DNA from: JAWKHR01 sp041394725
Lineage (GTDB): Bacteria; Acidobacteriota; Vicinamibacteria; Vicinamibacterales; SCN-69-37
Direction: 5' to 3'
Length of the DNA stretch: 53,530 bases
NCBI GenBank assembly: GCA_041394725.1
Contig: JAWKHR010000045.1
Span: forward strand, 1-53,530
Shown here: positions 19,184 to 27,316 of the stretch, piece after piece
How the letters are laid out: each line of letters opens with the position of its first letter
How positions within the stretch are numbered: the stretch's first letter is position 1
Notes under the pieces: generated by a model
What the model saw: the letters and a program-made list of their open reading frames with translations, nothing else
Database searches by the model: none
Told to the model about the DNA's origin: nothing
Program-made: the position numbers and the translations under genes

Positions 19184-20115
19184 TGGACCCGGCGACCATC
19201 CGCGCGCGGTTCCAGGAACACGGCTTCATCGTCGGTGAGCCGTTCGCGACCGCGCTGCAGCTCGTGCTGGCGCTCGAGAAGCCGTTGCTCATCGAGGGCC
19301 CGGCCGGCGTCGGCAAGACGGAGAGCGCGAAGACGCTGGCCGAGGTGCTCGGCACGCGGCTGATCCGGCTCCAGTGCTACGAGGGGCTCGACGCGCTCAC
19401 CGCGCTCTATGAGTGGAACTACCCGCGCCAGCTCCTGCACATCCGCCTGGCCGAGGCGCGTGGCGAGTCGGCGGACCAGCAGGAATCGGAGATCTTCAGC
19501 GACCGGTTCCTGCTCAAGCGGCCGCTGCTCGAGGCCATCACCCAGGACCGGTCGCCGGTGCTGCTCATCGACGAGATCGATCGCGCCGACGAGGCGTTCG
19601 AGGCATTCCTGCTCGAGGTGCTGGCGGAGTGGCAGGTGACGATCCCGGAGCTCGGCACGATCCGCGCGCGTCACAAGCCCGCCGTGATCCTGACGAGCAA
19701 CCGCACGCGGGAGCTCTCCGACGCGCTGCGCCGACGGTGCCTCTTCTACTGGCTCCCGTACCCGACGCTCGAGGAGGAGGTCGCGATCCTGCACGCGCGG
19801 GTGCCCGGCGTGTCGGCGCGGCTGGCGCGGCAGGTGGCCGACGTGATGCAGGTGCTGCGCGGCCTCGACCTGCAGAAGGCCCCGGGCGTGGCCGAGAGCC
19901 TCGACTGGGCGATGGCGCTGATGAGCCTGCACCGCGATCACCTCGACGCGGACGCGCTGGCGCAGACGATCGGCTGCATCCTCAAGGTGCGCGAGGACCA
20001 CGGCGTGCTCGCGTCGCATCGCGAGGCGTTGTCGGCGGCGATGGACGGCCCGTCCGCGGACAGGGGCCTCGAGACCGACTTCGGCCTCGGCACCGTGTCG
20101 CGGCCCGGTCGCTGA
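19183..20115 (+). CDS. coxD: CoxD, MoxR-type AAA+ ATPase
   Basis: 310 aa, start overlapping the previous stop by 1 bp. A single AAA+ domain has Walker A GPAGVGKT (residues 39-46), Walker B VLLIDEID, sensor I VILTSNRTRELSDALRRRC and a C-terminal helical lid. CoxD is the chaperone-like ATPase needed to build the [CuSMoO2] centre of CO dehydrogenase, acting with the VWA protein CoxE encoded 6 bp downstream. Length and motifs are normal. Confidence 0.93.
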   Translation: MDPATIRARFQEHGFIVGEPFATALQLVLALEKPLLIEGPAGVGKTESAKTLAEVLGTRLIRLQCYEGLDALTALYEWNYPRQLLHIRLAEARGESADQQESEIFSDRFLLKRPLLEAITQDRSPVLLIDEIDRADEAFEAFLLEVLAEWQVTIPELGTIRARHKPAVILTSNRTRELSDALRRRCLFYWLPYPTLEEEVAILHARVPGVSARLARQVADVMQVLRGLDLQKAPGVAESLDWAMALMSLHRDHLDADALAQTIGCILKVREDHGVLASHREALSAAMDGPSADRGLETDFGLGTVSRPGR

Positions 20116-20121
20116 CCGCCG

Positions 20122-21327
20122 ATGTACCCGTTTGCCAGCCTGCCGGACAACCTCGCGGCCTTCTGCCGGGTGCTGGCGGACGACCACGGCTTCCGGATCG
20201 GGCCGCGCGAGGTGCACGACGCCATCCGCGCGCTGGAGGTGACCCCCATCGGCGACGAGCGCGCGGTCCGCGACGCCCTGCGGCCCGTGCTCGGATCGAC
20301 CCGCGACGAGGCCGCCGTCTTCGACGCGGCCTTCGCGGCGTTCTTTCACCCGCGCCGGGGTCTGGGCCCGGCCGGCCGGTCGGACGCGCGGCCGTTCGAT
20401 CTCCGGCCGGTGGCCGCGCGGCGGCCGGCACCGCGCCGGGCGGTCACCGACGGCCCACCCGAAGATGCGGCAGCGCCGGAACGCCGCGGCGACGAAGCCG
20501 CCGACGCGATGGGCGCGGAGACCGGCGACGACGATCGCGAGGACACGGCGGCGGCGCGGCTGCGCGCGCGCGCCAGCGCGATGGACGCGGCCGGCCCGCC
20601 GCCGGATCTCCAGGCGGCCGACGCGGCCTGGCGACAGGCCGCGCGCGCCTTCGCGCGGCGCATCGAGGTCGGCCGGGCGCGGGCGTGGCGGCCGGCGCCG
20701 CGCGGGCCGCGCTTCGACCTGCGCCGCACGCTCCGCGGCAGCCTGCACACCGGGGGAGAGGTGCTGCTCACCCGGTGGCGCGACAGGCCCCGGCGGCGTC
20801 CCCGGTTCGTCGTGATCGTGGACGGCAGCCGCTCGATGCACCCGTACGTCGGGCCGGCGCTGCGGCTCGCCGTCGCGCTCACGGCGGCGGCCGCCGACGT
20901 GGACGTGTTCGCCTTCTCGACGACGATCCGGCGCGTGACGTCCGAGGTGCGCCTGGCCGCGCTCGGTCTCCCGCGCGCACTCCCGGAGCTGCACCACGCC
21001 TGGGGCGGCGGCACCAGCCTCGGCGACTGCCTGACCGCCTTCGTGCGCGGCTGGGCGGAGCGGCTGGTCGCGCGGCGGACGATCGTGATCGTCGCCAGTG
21101 ACGGCCTCGACACCGGACGCCCGGCGGTGGTGCGCGAGGCGATGGCGCAGCTCCACAGGACCGCGGCGGCCATCGTGTGGCTCAACCCGCTGCTCGAGAC
21201 GCCCGGCTACGCGCCGACGGCGGGCGGCATGCGCGCCGCGCGGCCCTTCATCACCACGCTCGACTGGGTGCAGACACCGGCGGACCTGAGACGGCTCGCG
21301 GGGGCCGTGCGGCTGCGGCGGTGGTAA
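20122..21327 (+). CDS. coxE: CoxE, VWA-domain partner of CoxD
   Basis: 401 aa. The N-terminal helical region (about 1-90, ending in FFHPRRG) and a charged, low-complexity middle (about 95-200) precede a C-terminal von Willebrand A domain (about 210-400). The MIDAS is intact: FVVIVD234-G-S236-R-S238-M, with the Thr loop GGGTSLGDCL and the distal IVIVASDGLDTG. MoxR/VWA pairs cooperate in metallo-enzyme assembly, and CoxE is proposed to work with CoxD on copper insertion. It is the last gene of the cox operon; the next gene starts 31 bp downstream. Confidence 0.92.
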   Translation: MYPFASLPDNLAAFCRVLADDHGFRIGPREVHDAIRALEVTPIGDERAVRDALRPVLGSTRDEAAVFDAAFAAFFHPRRGLGPAGRSDARPFDLRPVAARRPAPRRAVTDGPPEDAAAPERRGDEAADAMGAETGDDDREDTAAARLRARASAMDAAGPPPDLQAADAAWRQAARAFARRIEVGRARAWRPAPRGPRFDLRRTLRGSLHTGGEVLLTRWRDRPRRRPRFVVIVDGSRSMHPYVGPALRLAVALTAAAADVDVFAFSTTIRRVTSEVRLAALGLPRALPELHHAWGGGTSLGDCLTAFVRGWAERLVARRTIVIVASDGLDTGRPAVVREAMAQLHRTAAAIVWLNPLLETPGYAPTAGGMRAARPFITTLDWVQTPADLRRLAGAVRLRRW

Positions 21328-21358
21328 CCCCGGACGCCGCTTGCGTCTTCGGGGAGGT

Positions 21359-22636
21359 ATGACCGCTCACGCCTTCGCCCCGCGCGTCGCCCTCTGGTCC
21401 GTCCTCGCCGTCCTCGCGGCGGCCCCCTCCGCCAGCGCCCAGGTCGATCCGGCGAGGGCCGAGGCCTACTTCGCCGAGGCGGCCGCGCTCTGCGCGCGCG
21501 AGGGCGGCCGGATCTGGGGTGTGTCGCTCTGCGGCCCCATCGTCATCGGCGACGCGGCCACCGGGACCATCGCGACGAACCAGCCGGCACCGGAGGCCCC
21601 GCGGCCGCGCGCGATCGGCTTCGCGAACGCCGCGATGCGGTGGGGGACGGAACGGTGGACCACCGTCGTGTGGTCCCTGATTCCGGAAGACCCCGGCCGG
21701 CGCGCCCGGCTCTGGCTGCACGAGCTGTTCCACCGGGTGCAGCCGGATCTCGGGCTGTTCGTGCAGGACGCCGACAACGCGCATCTGGACACGCGCGAGG
21801 GCCGGTACTGGCTGCAGCTCGAGTGGCGGGCGCTGGACGCGGCGCTCGCCTCGGCCGGCGACGCGCGCCGCGCGGCCGTCGCCGACGCGCTCGCGTTCCG
21901 GGCCGCGCGTCACGCCCGGTTCCCCGAGGCCGCCGAGACGGAACGACGCCTGATCATCAACGAGGGGCTGGCGCAGTACACCGGGACCGTGGCCGGGTTC
22001 GTCGATCGCGCCGCCGCGGTGGCCGACGCGCGCGCGCAGCTCGACGAGGCGCCGGCGAGCCCGACCCTCGTGCGGACCTTTCCGTACCCGCTCGGCACCG
22101 CGTACGGCCTGCTGCTCGATGACGTGTCACCCGGGTGGCCACGCCGGATGACCGGCGACGTGGATCCGGTCGCGATGCTGGTGGCGGCCGCCGGCCTCCG
22201 CGCGTCGCCCGATCCCGCGGAGGCGGCGGCGCGCTACGACGGCGCCGCCCTGGCCGACGCCGAGGCCGCGCGCGAGCGCGAGCGCGAAGCGCGCGTGGCC
22301 GCCCTCCGCCGGAGGTTCGTGGACGGCCCCGTGGTCGTGGTGCCCGCCGGCCGCAACGCGTCGTTCGTCACGGCAGGCCTCACGCCCATTCCCGGCGCCG
22401 GCACCGTCGTGCAGCAGTACCGCGTGGCCGGCGACTGGGGATCGCTCGAAGCCGACGACGTGCTGCTGTCGCCTGATCGGCAGCGGCTGACGCTGCCGGG
22501 ACCGTACACGCGCGACGGGTCGGTGGTCCGCGGCGCCGGCTGGACGATCACGCTCGCGCCGGGCTGGGACCTGCAGCCGGGACCGCGGCCGGGCGACGCG
22601 ACGGTGGGCCGGAGCGCGGCGGGCAACGACCTATAA
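21359..22636 (+). CDS. Secreted gluzincin-like metallopeptidase-type protein
   Basis: 425 aa. A signal peptide is likely (VALWSVLAVLAAAPSASA before QVDPARA). Zinc-site candidates are HELFHR (residues about 120-125, HExxH) and a downstream NEGLAQY, giving the third Glu ligand as in gluzincins. The C-terminal 150 residues hold a charged helix (AEAAREREREARVAALRRRF) and a beta-rich module. I recognise no named family and the substrate is unknown. I use the ATG at 21359, although GGGGAGG lies only 1 bp before it; a TTG at 21341 is the alternative. The stop overlaps a perfect TATAAT. Confidence 0.72.
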   Translation: MTAHAFAPRVALWSVLAVLAAAPSASAQVDPARAEAYFAEAAALCAREGGRIWGVSLCGPIVIGDAATGTIATNQPAPEAPRPRAIGFANAAMRWGTERWTTVVWSLIPEDPGRRARLWLHELFHRVQPDLGLFVQDADNAHLDTREGRYWLQLEWRALDAALASAGDARRAAVADALAFRAARHARFPEAAETERRLIINEGLAQYTGTVAGFVDRAAAVADARAQLDEAPASPTLVRTFPYPLGTAYGLLLDDVSPGWPRRMTGDVDPVAMLVAAAGLRASPDPAEAAARYDGAALADAEAAREREREARVAALRRRFVDGPVVVVPAGRNASFVTAGLTPIPGAGTVVQQYRVAGDWGSLEADDVLLSPDRQRLTLPGPYTRDGSVVRGAGWTITLAPGWDLQPGPRPGDATVGRSAAGNDL

Positions 22637-22637
22637 T
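22632..22637 (+). promoter_or_regulatory. -10 box TATAAT upstream of ppc
   Basis: A perfect TATAAT overlaps the stop codon of the upstream gene, 69 bp before the ppc start. No recognisable -35. Confidence 0.45.
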
Positions 22638-22706
22638 CGCGAAGTCCTCACCGAATTCCGGGGCCGACGCACGGCCCGTCGGCGCGAGGCGCCCGCTGCA
22701 TCCCCG

Positions 22707-25421
22707 ATGGCGCGAACACTGTCCGACGACGTCCGGCTCGTGATCGACACGCTGGGGCACGTGATCCAGGCCCAGGGTGGCGCGGCGATCTACGACGCCG
22801 TCGAGACGATCCGTCTGGCCGCCAAGGAGGCACGGGAGTCCGCGGACCCGCCGCGCGCGGAGGCGGCGCGCGAACGTCTGGCCTCGGCCGCGCACCGGCT
22901 CGATGCGGCCACCGCCCTGGAGGTGGCCCGCGCCTTCACGCTGTACTTCCAGCTCGTCAACCTGGCCGAGGACGCGCAGCGCGCCAGGGAACTGCGCCGG
23001 CGGGAGTCCGAGGGCGGGCCGGAGTCGGTGGGCGACTCGATCCACGGCGTGATCGCCTCGGTCGCGCGCGACGGCGCCACGCGCGACCAGGCGCTGGCCG
23101 CGCTCGCCGACGTCCGGTTGACGTTCGTCCTGACGGCGCACCCGACCGAGGCCCGCCGGCAGACGACCGAGCGGCTGCTCGCCGACGTCGCCACCGCGAT
23201 CCGGCGGCGTGACCGGCGCGTGCTCAGCGCGCTCGAGGTGGCCGCCACCGACCGACGGCTGCGCGCGGCCATCGAGGCGCTCGGCCTCCACGCCGCCGAG
23301 CGGACCGATCGCCCAAGCGTCCTCGACGAGGTGCACGCCGGGCTCTGGTACCTGCGTCACGTCATGCTCGACGTCGTGCCCCGGTTCCAGCGGCGGCTCC
23401 AGGACGCGTTCGAGCAGCGGTTCGGCGCGATTGACGCGCTGGCCCTGCCGATGCCCGTCCGGTTCGGGTCGTGGATGGGCGGCGACCGCGACGGCAACCC
23501 GTACGTGACGCCCGAGGTGACGGCGCGGACGCTCGAACTGCACCGCGACCTCGTCCTGGACCGCTACGAGGCCGACCTGCGCGCGTTGATCGACCCGCTG
23601 GCCGCGGCGGAGGGCCGGCTCCCGGATCACCCGGATCTCGCCGCCAGCCTCGCGCGGGCCGAATCGGCAGTGCCCGATCTGGTCGAGGAGGTCCGGCGCC
23701 GCAATCCGCGCGAGCCGCTGCGCCGGCTGCTGGCGCTCGCCGCCGCGCGGCTCGGGCGCGTCCGGACGGAGCAGCCCGGCGCCTACGCCGACGCCGCGGA
23801 GTTCCTGGACGACCTCGGCGTGCTGCGCGACGTGCTCCGGCGCGCCGGGTCGCGGGCGCTTCCCGACGACGGGCTGGCCGCGCTGATCCAGCGCGTCCGC
23901 TGCTTCGGCTTCCACCTGGCGACGCTCGACGTGCGCGAGGCGAGCGCCGTCCACCGGCGGCTCGTCGGCGAATGGCTCGACGATCCGGGCTACGCGACCG
24001 CGTCGCCGGCGGATCGCGTCGCGGCGCTGGACCGCCTGTCGTGGCCGCCAGACGGCGTGGCGTCGTGGTCGGACGGCTCGCAGCGCGCGCTGGACCTGTT
24101 CGCGACGATCACCCGGCTGCAGCGGCGGTTCGGCCCGCAGGCGATCGGCGCCTACGTGATCTCGATGACGGAGAGCGCGGCCGACGTGCTCGAGGTCCTT
24201 CGCATCGCCGAGCTCCACGGCATCGCCGCGTCCCTCGACATCGTCCCGCTCCTCGAGACGCCGGACGACCTGCGCCGGGCCGGCCCGTTGCTCGAGGCGC
24301 TGTTCACGGAGCCCCGGCATGCCCGGCAGCTCGAACGGCGTGGCCGGACGCAGGAACTGCTCGTCGGGTACTCGGACTCGATGAAGCAGGGCGGCCTGCT
24401 CGCCAGCCGCACGCTGATCGCCCGGGCGCAGCGCGAGGCGGCCCGCGTGTGCCGGCGGCACGGCGTGCGGCTGCGGGTGTTCCACGGCCGGGGCGGGTCG
24501 GTGAGTCGTGGCGGGGGGCCGACCCACCGGGCGATCCTCGCGCTGCCGCACGAGGCGTTCAGCGGCCACGCCCGGATCACCGAGCAGGGCGAGATGCGCG
24601 CGCACAACTTCGCCAATCCCGATCTCGCGGTGCGGTACCTGGAGCAGTCCGTCGGCGCCGCGATGCAGGTCCGCTGGGAGACCGCGCGTCGGCCGGCGGT
24701 CGGCGAGGCGCGGGACGTCTCGCTGTTCGACTCGCTGGCCGCGACGAGCCAGGCGGCCTACGAGGCGTTCGTCGGCGACCCGCGGCTCGCGCCGTATTTC
24801 CGCGCGGCCACGCCCTTCGATCAGATCGCGGCCCTGAACATCGCGAGCCGCCCGTCGCGCCGCCCGGCGGACGGCGCGGCGGCCACGGGCCTGGAGGGGC
24901 TGCGGGCCATTCCCTGGGTCTTCGCGTGGAGCCAGTCGCGCCACGTCCTGACGGGCTGGTACGGTGTCGGGGCGGCGCTGACGGCGATGTTCGCCGAGCC
25001 GGACGGCGACGCGCGCCTGCGCGAGGCCTACCGGACCTCGCGGTTCTTCCGGGACCTCGTGGACAACGTCGAGATGGCGCTCGCCAAGGCGGACCTGCCC
25101 ATCGCCGCGCGCTACGCCGATCTATGCGAGGGCGCTGACGTCCGCGGCCTGTTCGACGTCATCGCCGGCGAGTTTCACCGGACCGTGTCGGCGGTGCTGC
25201 GCGTCACCGGGCAGGGGAGCCTGCTCGCCGCCGATCCGGTGCTGGCGCACTCGATCCGGCTGCGCAACCCGTACGTGGATCCGCTGTCCTACCTCCAGGT
25301 CGAGGCGCTGCGACGGCTGCGGGACCCGGCGGCGATCGACGCGGCCACCCGGGCGGCCTGGGAGCGGGTCGCGCGCGCGACGGTGCAGGGCATCGCCGCG
25401 GGCATCCGGCACACGGGCTGA
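22707..25421 (+). CDS. ppc: Phosphoenolpyruvate carboxylase
   Basis: 904 aa, typical bacterial-type length. It adds bicarbonate to PEP to form oxaloacetate, an anaplerotic step feeding the TCA cycle. Catalytic His145 sits in VLTAHPTEARR. Other family motifs are FGSWMGGDRDGNPYVT, GYSDSMKQGG, the mobile loop FHGRGGSVSRGGGPTHR, VFAWSQSRHVLTGWYG and LRNPYVDPLSYLQ. The C-terminal end is RHTG where most enzymes have RNTG, and GYSDSMKQGG replaces the common GYSDSNKDGG. Own promoter likely (TATAAT at 22632). Confidence 0.96.
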   Translation: MARTLSDDVRLVIDTLGHVIQAQGGAAIYDAVETIRLAAKEARESADPPRAEAARERLASAAHRLDAATALEVARAFTLYFQLVNLAEDAQRARELRRRESEGGPESVGDSIHGVIASVARDGATRDQALAALADVRLTFVLTAHPTEARRQTTERLLADVATAIRRRDRRVLSALEVAATDRRLRAAIEALGLHAAERTDRPSVLDEVHAGLWYLRHVMLDVVPRFQRRLQDAFEQRFGAIDALALPMPVRFGSWMGGDRDGNPYVTPEVTARTLELHRDLVLDRYEADLRALIDPLAAAEGRLPDHPDLAASLARAESAVPDLVEEVRRRNPREPLRRLLALAAARLGRVRTEQPGAYADAAEFLDDLGVLRDVLRRAGSRALPDDGLAALIQRVRCFGFHLATLDVREASAVHRRLVGEWLDDPGYATASPADRVAALDRLSWPPDGVASWSDGSQRALDLFATITRLQRRFGPQAIGAYVISMTESAADVLEVLRIAELHGIAASLDIVPLLETPDDLRRAGPLLEALFTEPRHARQLERRGRTQELLVGYSDSMKQGGLLASRTLIARAQREAARVCRRHGVRLRVFHGRGGSVSRGGGPTHRAILALPHEAFSGHARITEQGEMRAHNFANPDLAVRYLEQSVGAAMQVRWETARRPAVGEARDVSLFDSLAATSQAAYEAFVGDPRLAPYFRAATPFDQIAALNIASRPSRRPADGAAATGLEGLRAIPWVFAWSQSRHVLTGWYGVGAALTAMFAEPDGDARLREAYRTSRFFRDLVDNVEMALAKADLPIAARYADLCEGADVRGLFDVIAGEFHRTVSAVLRVTGQGSLLAADPVLAHSIRLRNPYVDPLSYLQVEALRRLRDPAAIDAATRAAWERVARATVQGIAAGIRHTG

Positions 25422-25548
25422 CGCCGCGGGGCCGGTCACGGGTTCGGGGTCGCCACCCGCCGGCCCGGGCGTTTGCCTCGCGACCGGTCTGGTGGGATGA
25501 TGCCCCCCGCTCGTTCCTGCGGTTCCTTCGCCACGGAGGACTCATTCC

Positions 25549-26754
25549 ATGACACGACGTTCTCACGCACGCCGCCTGGCCGGCTGCGGAGTGCTGGTGC
25601 TGGCCGCGACCGTCGCGACCCGTGCCCAGCAGCCGACGACCGGACAGGCCGCCGCGCCCGCCGGGCCCCTGGCTCCCGAGAAGTACCACGACATCCAGGT
25701 GCTCACCGACGTGCCGGCCGATCAGCTCGACCTCACCATGCGCTACTTCTCGGCGGCCACCGGCCTCGAATGCCGGAACTGCCACGTTCGCGACGAGGCG
25801 ACCGGCGCCTTCGCGTACGACCAGGACACCCGGACGAAGACGACGGCGCGCCGCATGATCAAGATGGTGCAGTCGGTGAACGCCGGCGACTTCGGCGTCC
25901 GCATCAACTGCGCCACCTGCCACGCGGGCCACAACCAGCCGACGGGCCTGCCGCCGGCGCAGATGATGACGCCCGAGGAGGTGGCGGCCGCGGCCGCGCG
26001 GGCGGCGCGCCAGGCGGGACCTGGACCCGCGCGCGGCGGCGGAGGGCCCGGTGGCCGCGCGGGCGGCCGCGGCGGTCAGCCGGCCGGACCGTCCGCCGAC
26101 GAGGTCCTGAACGCGTGGGTCGACGCGCTCGGTGGCCGCGCGGCGGTGGCGGGGCTGCAGTCGCTCGTGCTGAGCGGCACGCTCGTCTCGCGCGCCGGCG
26201 AGTCGATGCCGTTCACGATCGAGGAGAAGGGCGACCGCTATCGCGAGACCACGCGGCCGTCTGGCGGCGCCGTGTCGGTCGGCTTCGACGGGACGTCCGG
26301 CTGGACGGACGCGGGCGGTCGCGTTTCGGACCTCGCCGGTTTCCCGCTGCAGCAGGCCCTGGTGCTCGCCGACCTGGACCGCGCGCTCACCATCAAGGAC
26401 CGGTATCCCGATCTCCGCGCGGGGCGATCGACCCGGCTGCCCCCGCCGACGGCAGGTGCCGATCCCATCGAGGCGACGATGCTCCAGGGCGCGTCGCCGG
26501 CCGGCGTGACCGAACGGCTCTACTTCGAGACGTCGTCCGGGCTCCTCCTGCGGCGCCAGGTGATCACGCGCACGCCGCTGAACGGCTCGCTCGTCGAGAC
26601 GATCGACTACGCCGACTACCGGGCCGTCAACGGCCTCAAGGTGCCGCACCGGATCACGCGCAACGACTGGCAGACGCTCGACACGCTGACGGTCTCCGAC
26701 GTGAAGGTCAACACCGCGATTCCCGACGCCCGGTTCACGAAGCCCGGACGCTGA
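25549..26754 (+). CDS. Secreted diheme cytochrome c fused to an outer-membrane-lipoprotein-like domain
   Basis: 401 aa with a signal peptide (RRLAGCGVLVLAATVATRA). Residues about 45-145 match the acidobacterial reaction-centre-cytochrome-like family: CRNCH and CATCH heme motifs separated by RRMIKMVQSVN. A Gly/Arg/Pro linker (about 150-185) joins it to a C-terminal beta-rich domain (about 186-401; EVLNAWVDALGGRAAVAGLQSL, later VNGLKVPHRITR). That domain resembles lipoprotein-sorting or metallopeptidase-associated shell domains. It probably carries electrons in the periplasm. No reaction-centre genes are present, so a photosynthetic role is not implied. Confidence 0.85.
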   Translation: MTRRSHARRLAGCGVLVLAATVATRAQQPTTGQAAAPAGPLAPEKYHDIQVLTDVPADQLDLTMRYFSAATGLECRNCHVRDEATGAFAYDQDTRTKTTARRMIKMVQSVNAGDFGVRINCATCHAGHNQPTGLPPAQMMTPEEVAAAAARAARQAGPGPARGGGGPGGRAGGRGGQPAGPSADEVLNAWVDALGGRAAVAGLQSLVLSGTLVSRAGESMPFTIEEKGDRYRETTRPSGGAVSVGFDGTSGWTDAGGRVSDLAGFPLQQALVLADLDRALTIKDRYPDLRAGRSTRLPPPTAGADPIEATMLQGASPAGVTERLYFETSSGLLLRRQVITRTPLNGSLVETIDYADYRAVNGLKVPHRITRNDWQTLDTLTVSDVKVNTAIPDARFTKPGR

Positions 26755-26778
26755 CGTCCGCGGGGAAGACCTGCCATT

Positions 26779-26807
26779 GCCCGGTCCGCCGCCGCGGCGG
26801 GCCGGGC
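26779..26807 (+). terminator. GC-rich hairpin after the cytochrome gene
   Basis: 14-nt arms (GCCCGGTCCGCCGC and its complement with one G-T pair) form a strong stem. There is no T-run, so it may only be a Rho-assisted or mRNA-end structure. Confidence 0.45.
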
Positions 26808-26830
26808 GCCGGCGGGCTCCCGATCCGCGC

Positions 26831-26836
26831 TAAGAT
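26831..26836 (+). promoter_or_regulatory. -10 box TAAGAT, 6 bp from ATG (leaderless-type)
   Basis: TAAGAT lies exactly 6 bp before the ATG of the ferritin-like gene, and there is no ribosome-binding site between. Confidence 0.4.
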
Positions 26837-26842
26837 CCGGGC

Positions 26843-27316
26843 ATGCCCATCATCGCGGACCGGAAGAAGCGGGAACGCATCCTCGGCATGCTCGAGACCG
26901 CCTACTGGATGGAGATCGAGACGGTGATGAACTACATCAGCAACTCGGTCAACCTGGACGGCGTGCTCGCCGAGGAGATCAAGAAGAGCCTGGCGGCCGA
27001 CGTGACCGCCGAGATCGGCCACGCGCAGCAGTTCGCCCGTCGCATCAAGACGCTGTCGGGCCTCGTGCCGGGCAGCCGGAAGTTCAAGGCGACCCAGGAC
27101 GCGCTGCAGCCGCCGAAGCGCACGACCGACGTCAAGTCGGTCATCAAGGGCGTGATCGCGGCCGAGCTCGGCGCCATCGAGCACTACACCGCGCTCGTGA
27201 AGGAGTGCGAGGGCGTGGACTACGTCACGCAGGACCTGGCGATCCAGATCCTGACCGACGAGCAGGAGCACCTGCGCGAGTTCGAGGGCTTCCTCAAGGA
27301 ATACGCGCGGCGGTGA
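26843..27316 (+). CDS. Ferritin-like diiron protein
   Basis: 157 aa, all-helical. Diiron ligands are recognisable: E24 (YWMEIETVMNY), E57-x2-H60 (TAEIGHAQQF), a third helix with AAELGAIEHY, and a fourth with TDEQEHLREF. This is the four-helix ferritin/rubrerythrin/bacterioferritin-like layout without a rubredoxin domain. It could store iron or reduce peroxide in the cytoplasm; which of these cannot be decided. Its 3' end overlaps the convergent GH31 gene by 23 bp. Confidence 0.87.
   Translation: MPIIADRKKRERILGMLETAYWMEIETVMNYISNSVNLDGVLAEEIKKSLAADVTAEIGHAQQFARRIKTLSGLVPGSRKFKATQDALQPPKRTTDVKSVIKGVIAAELGAIEHYTALVKECEGVDYVTQDLAIQILTDEQEHLREFEGFLKEYARR

Noticed and set aside
25549..26754. Evidence for phototrophy from the reaction-centre-cytochrome-like gene
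   Set aside because: Non-phototrophic Acidobacteriota carry many such cytochromes, and no reaction-centre or pigment gene is nearby.
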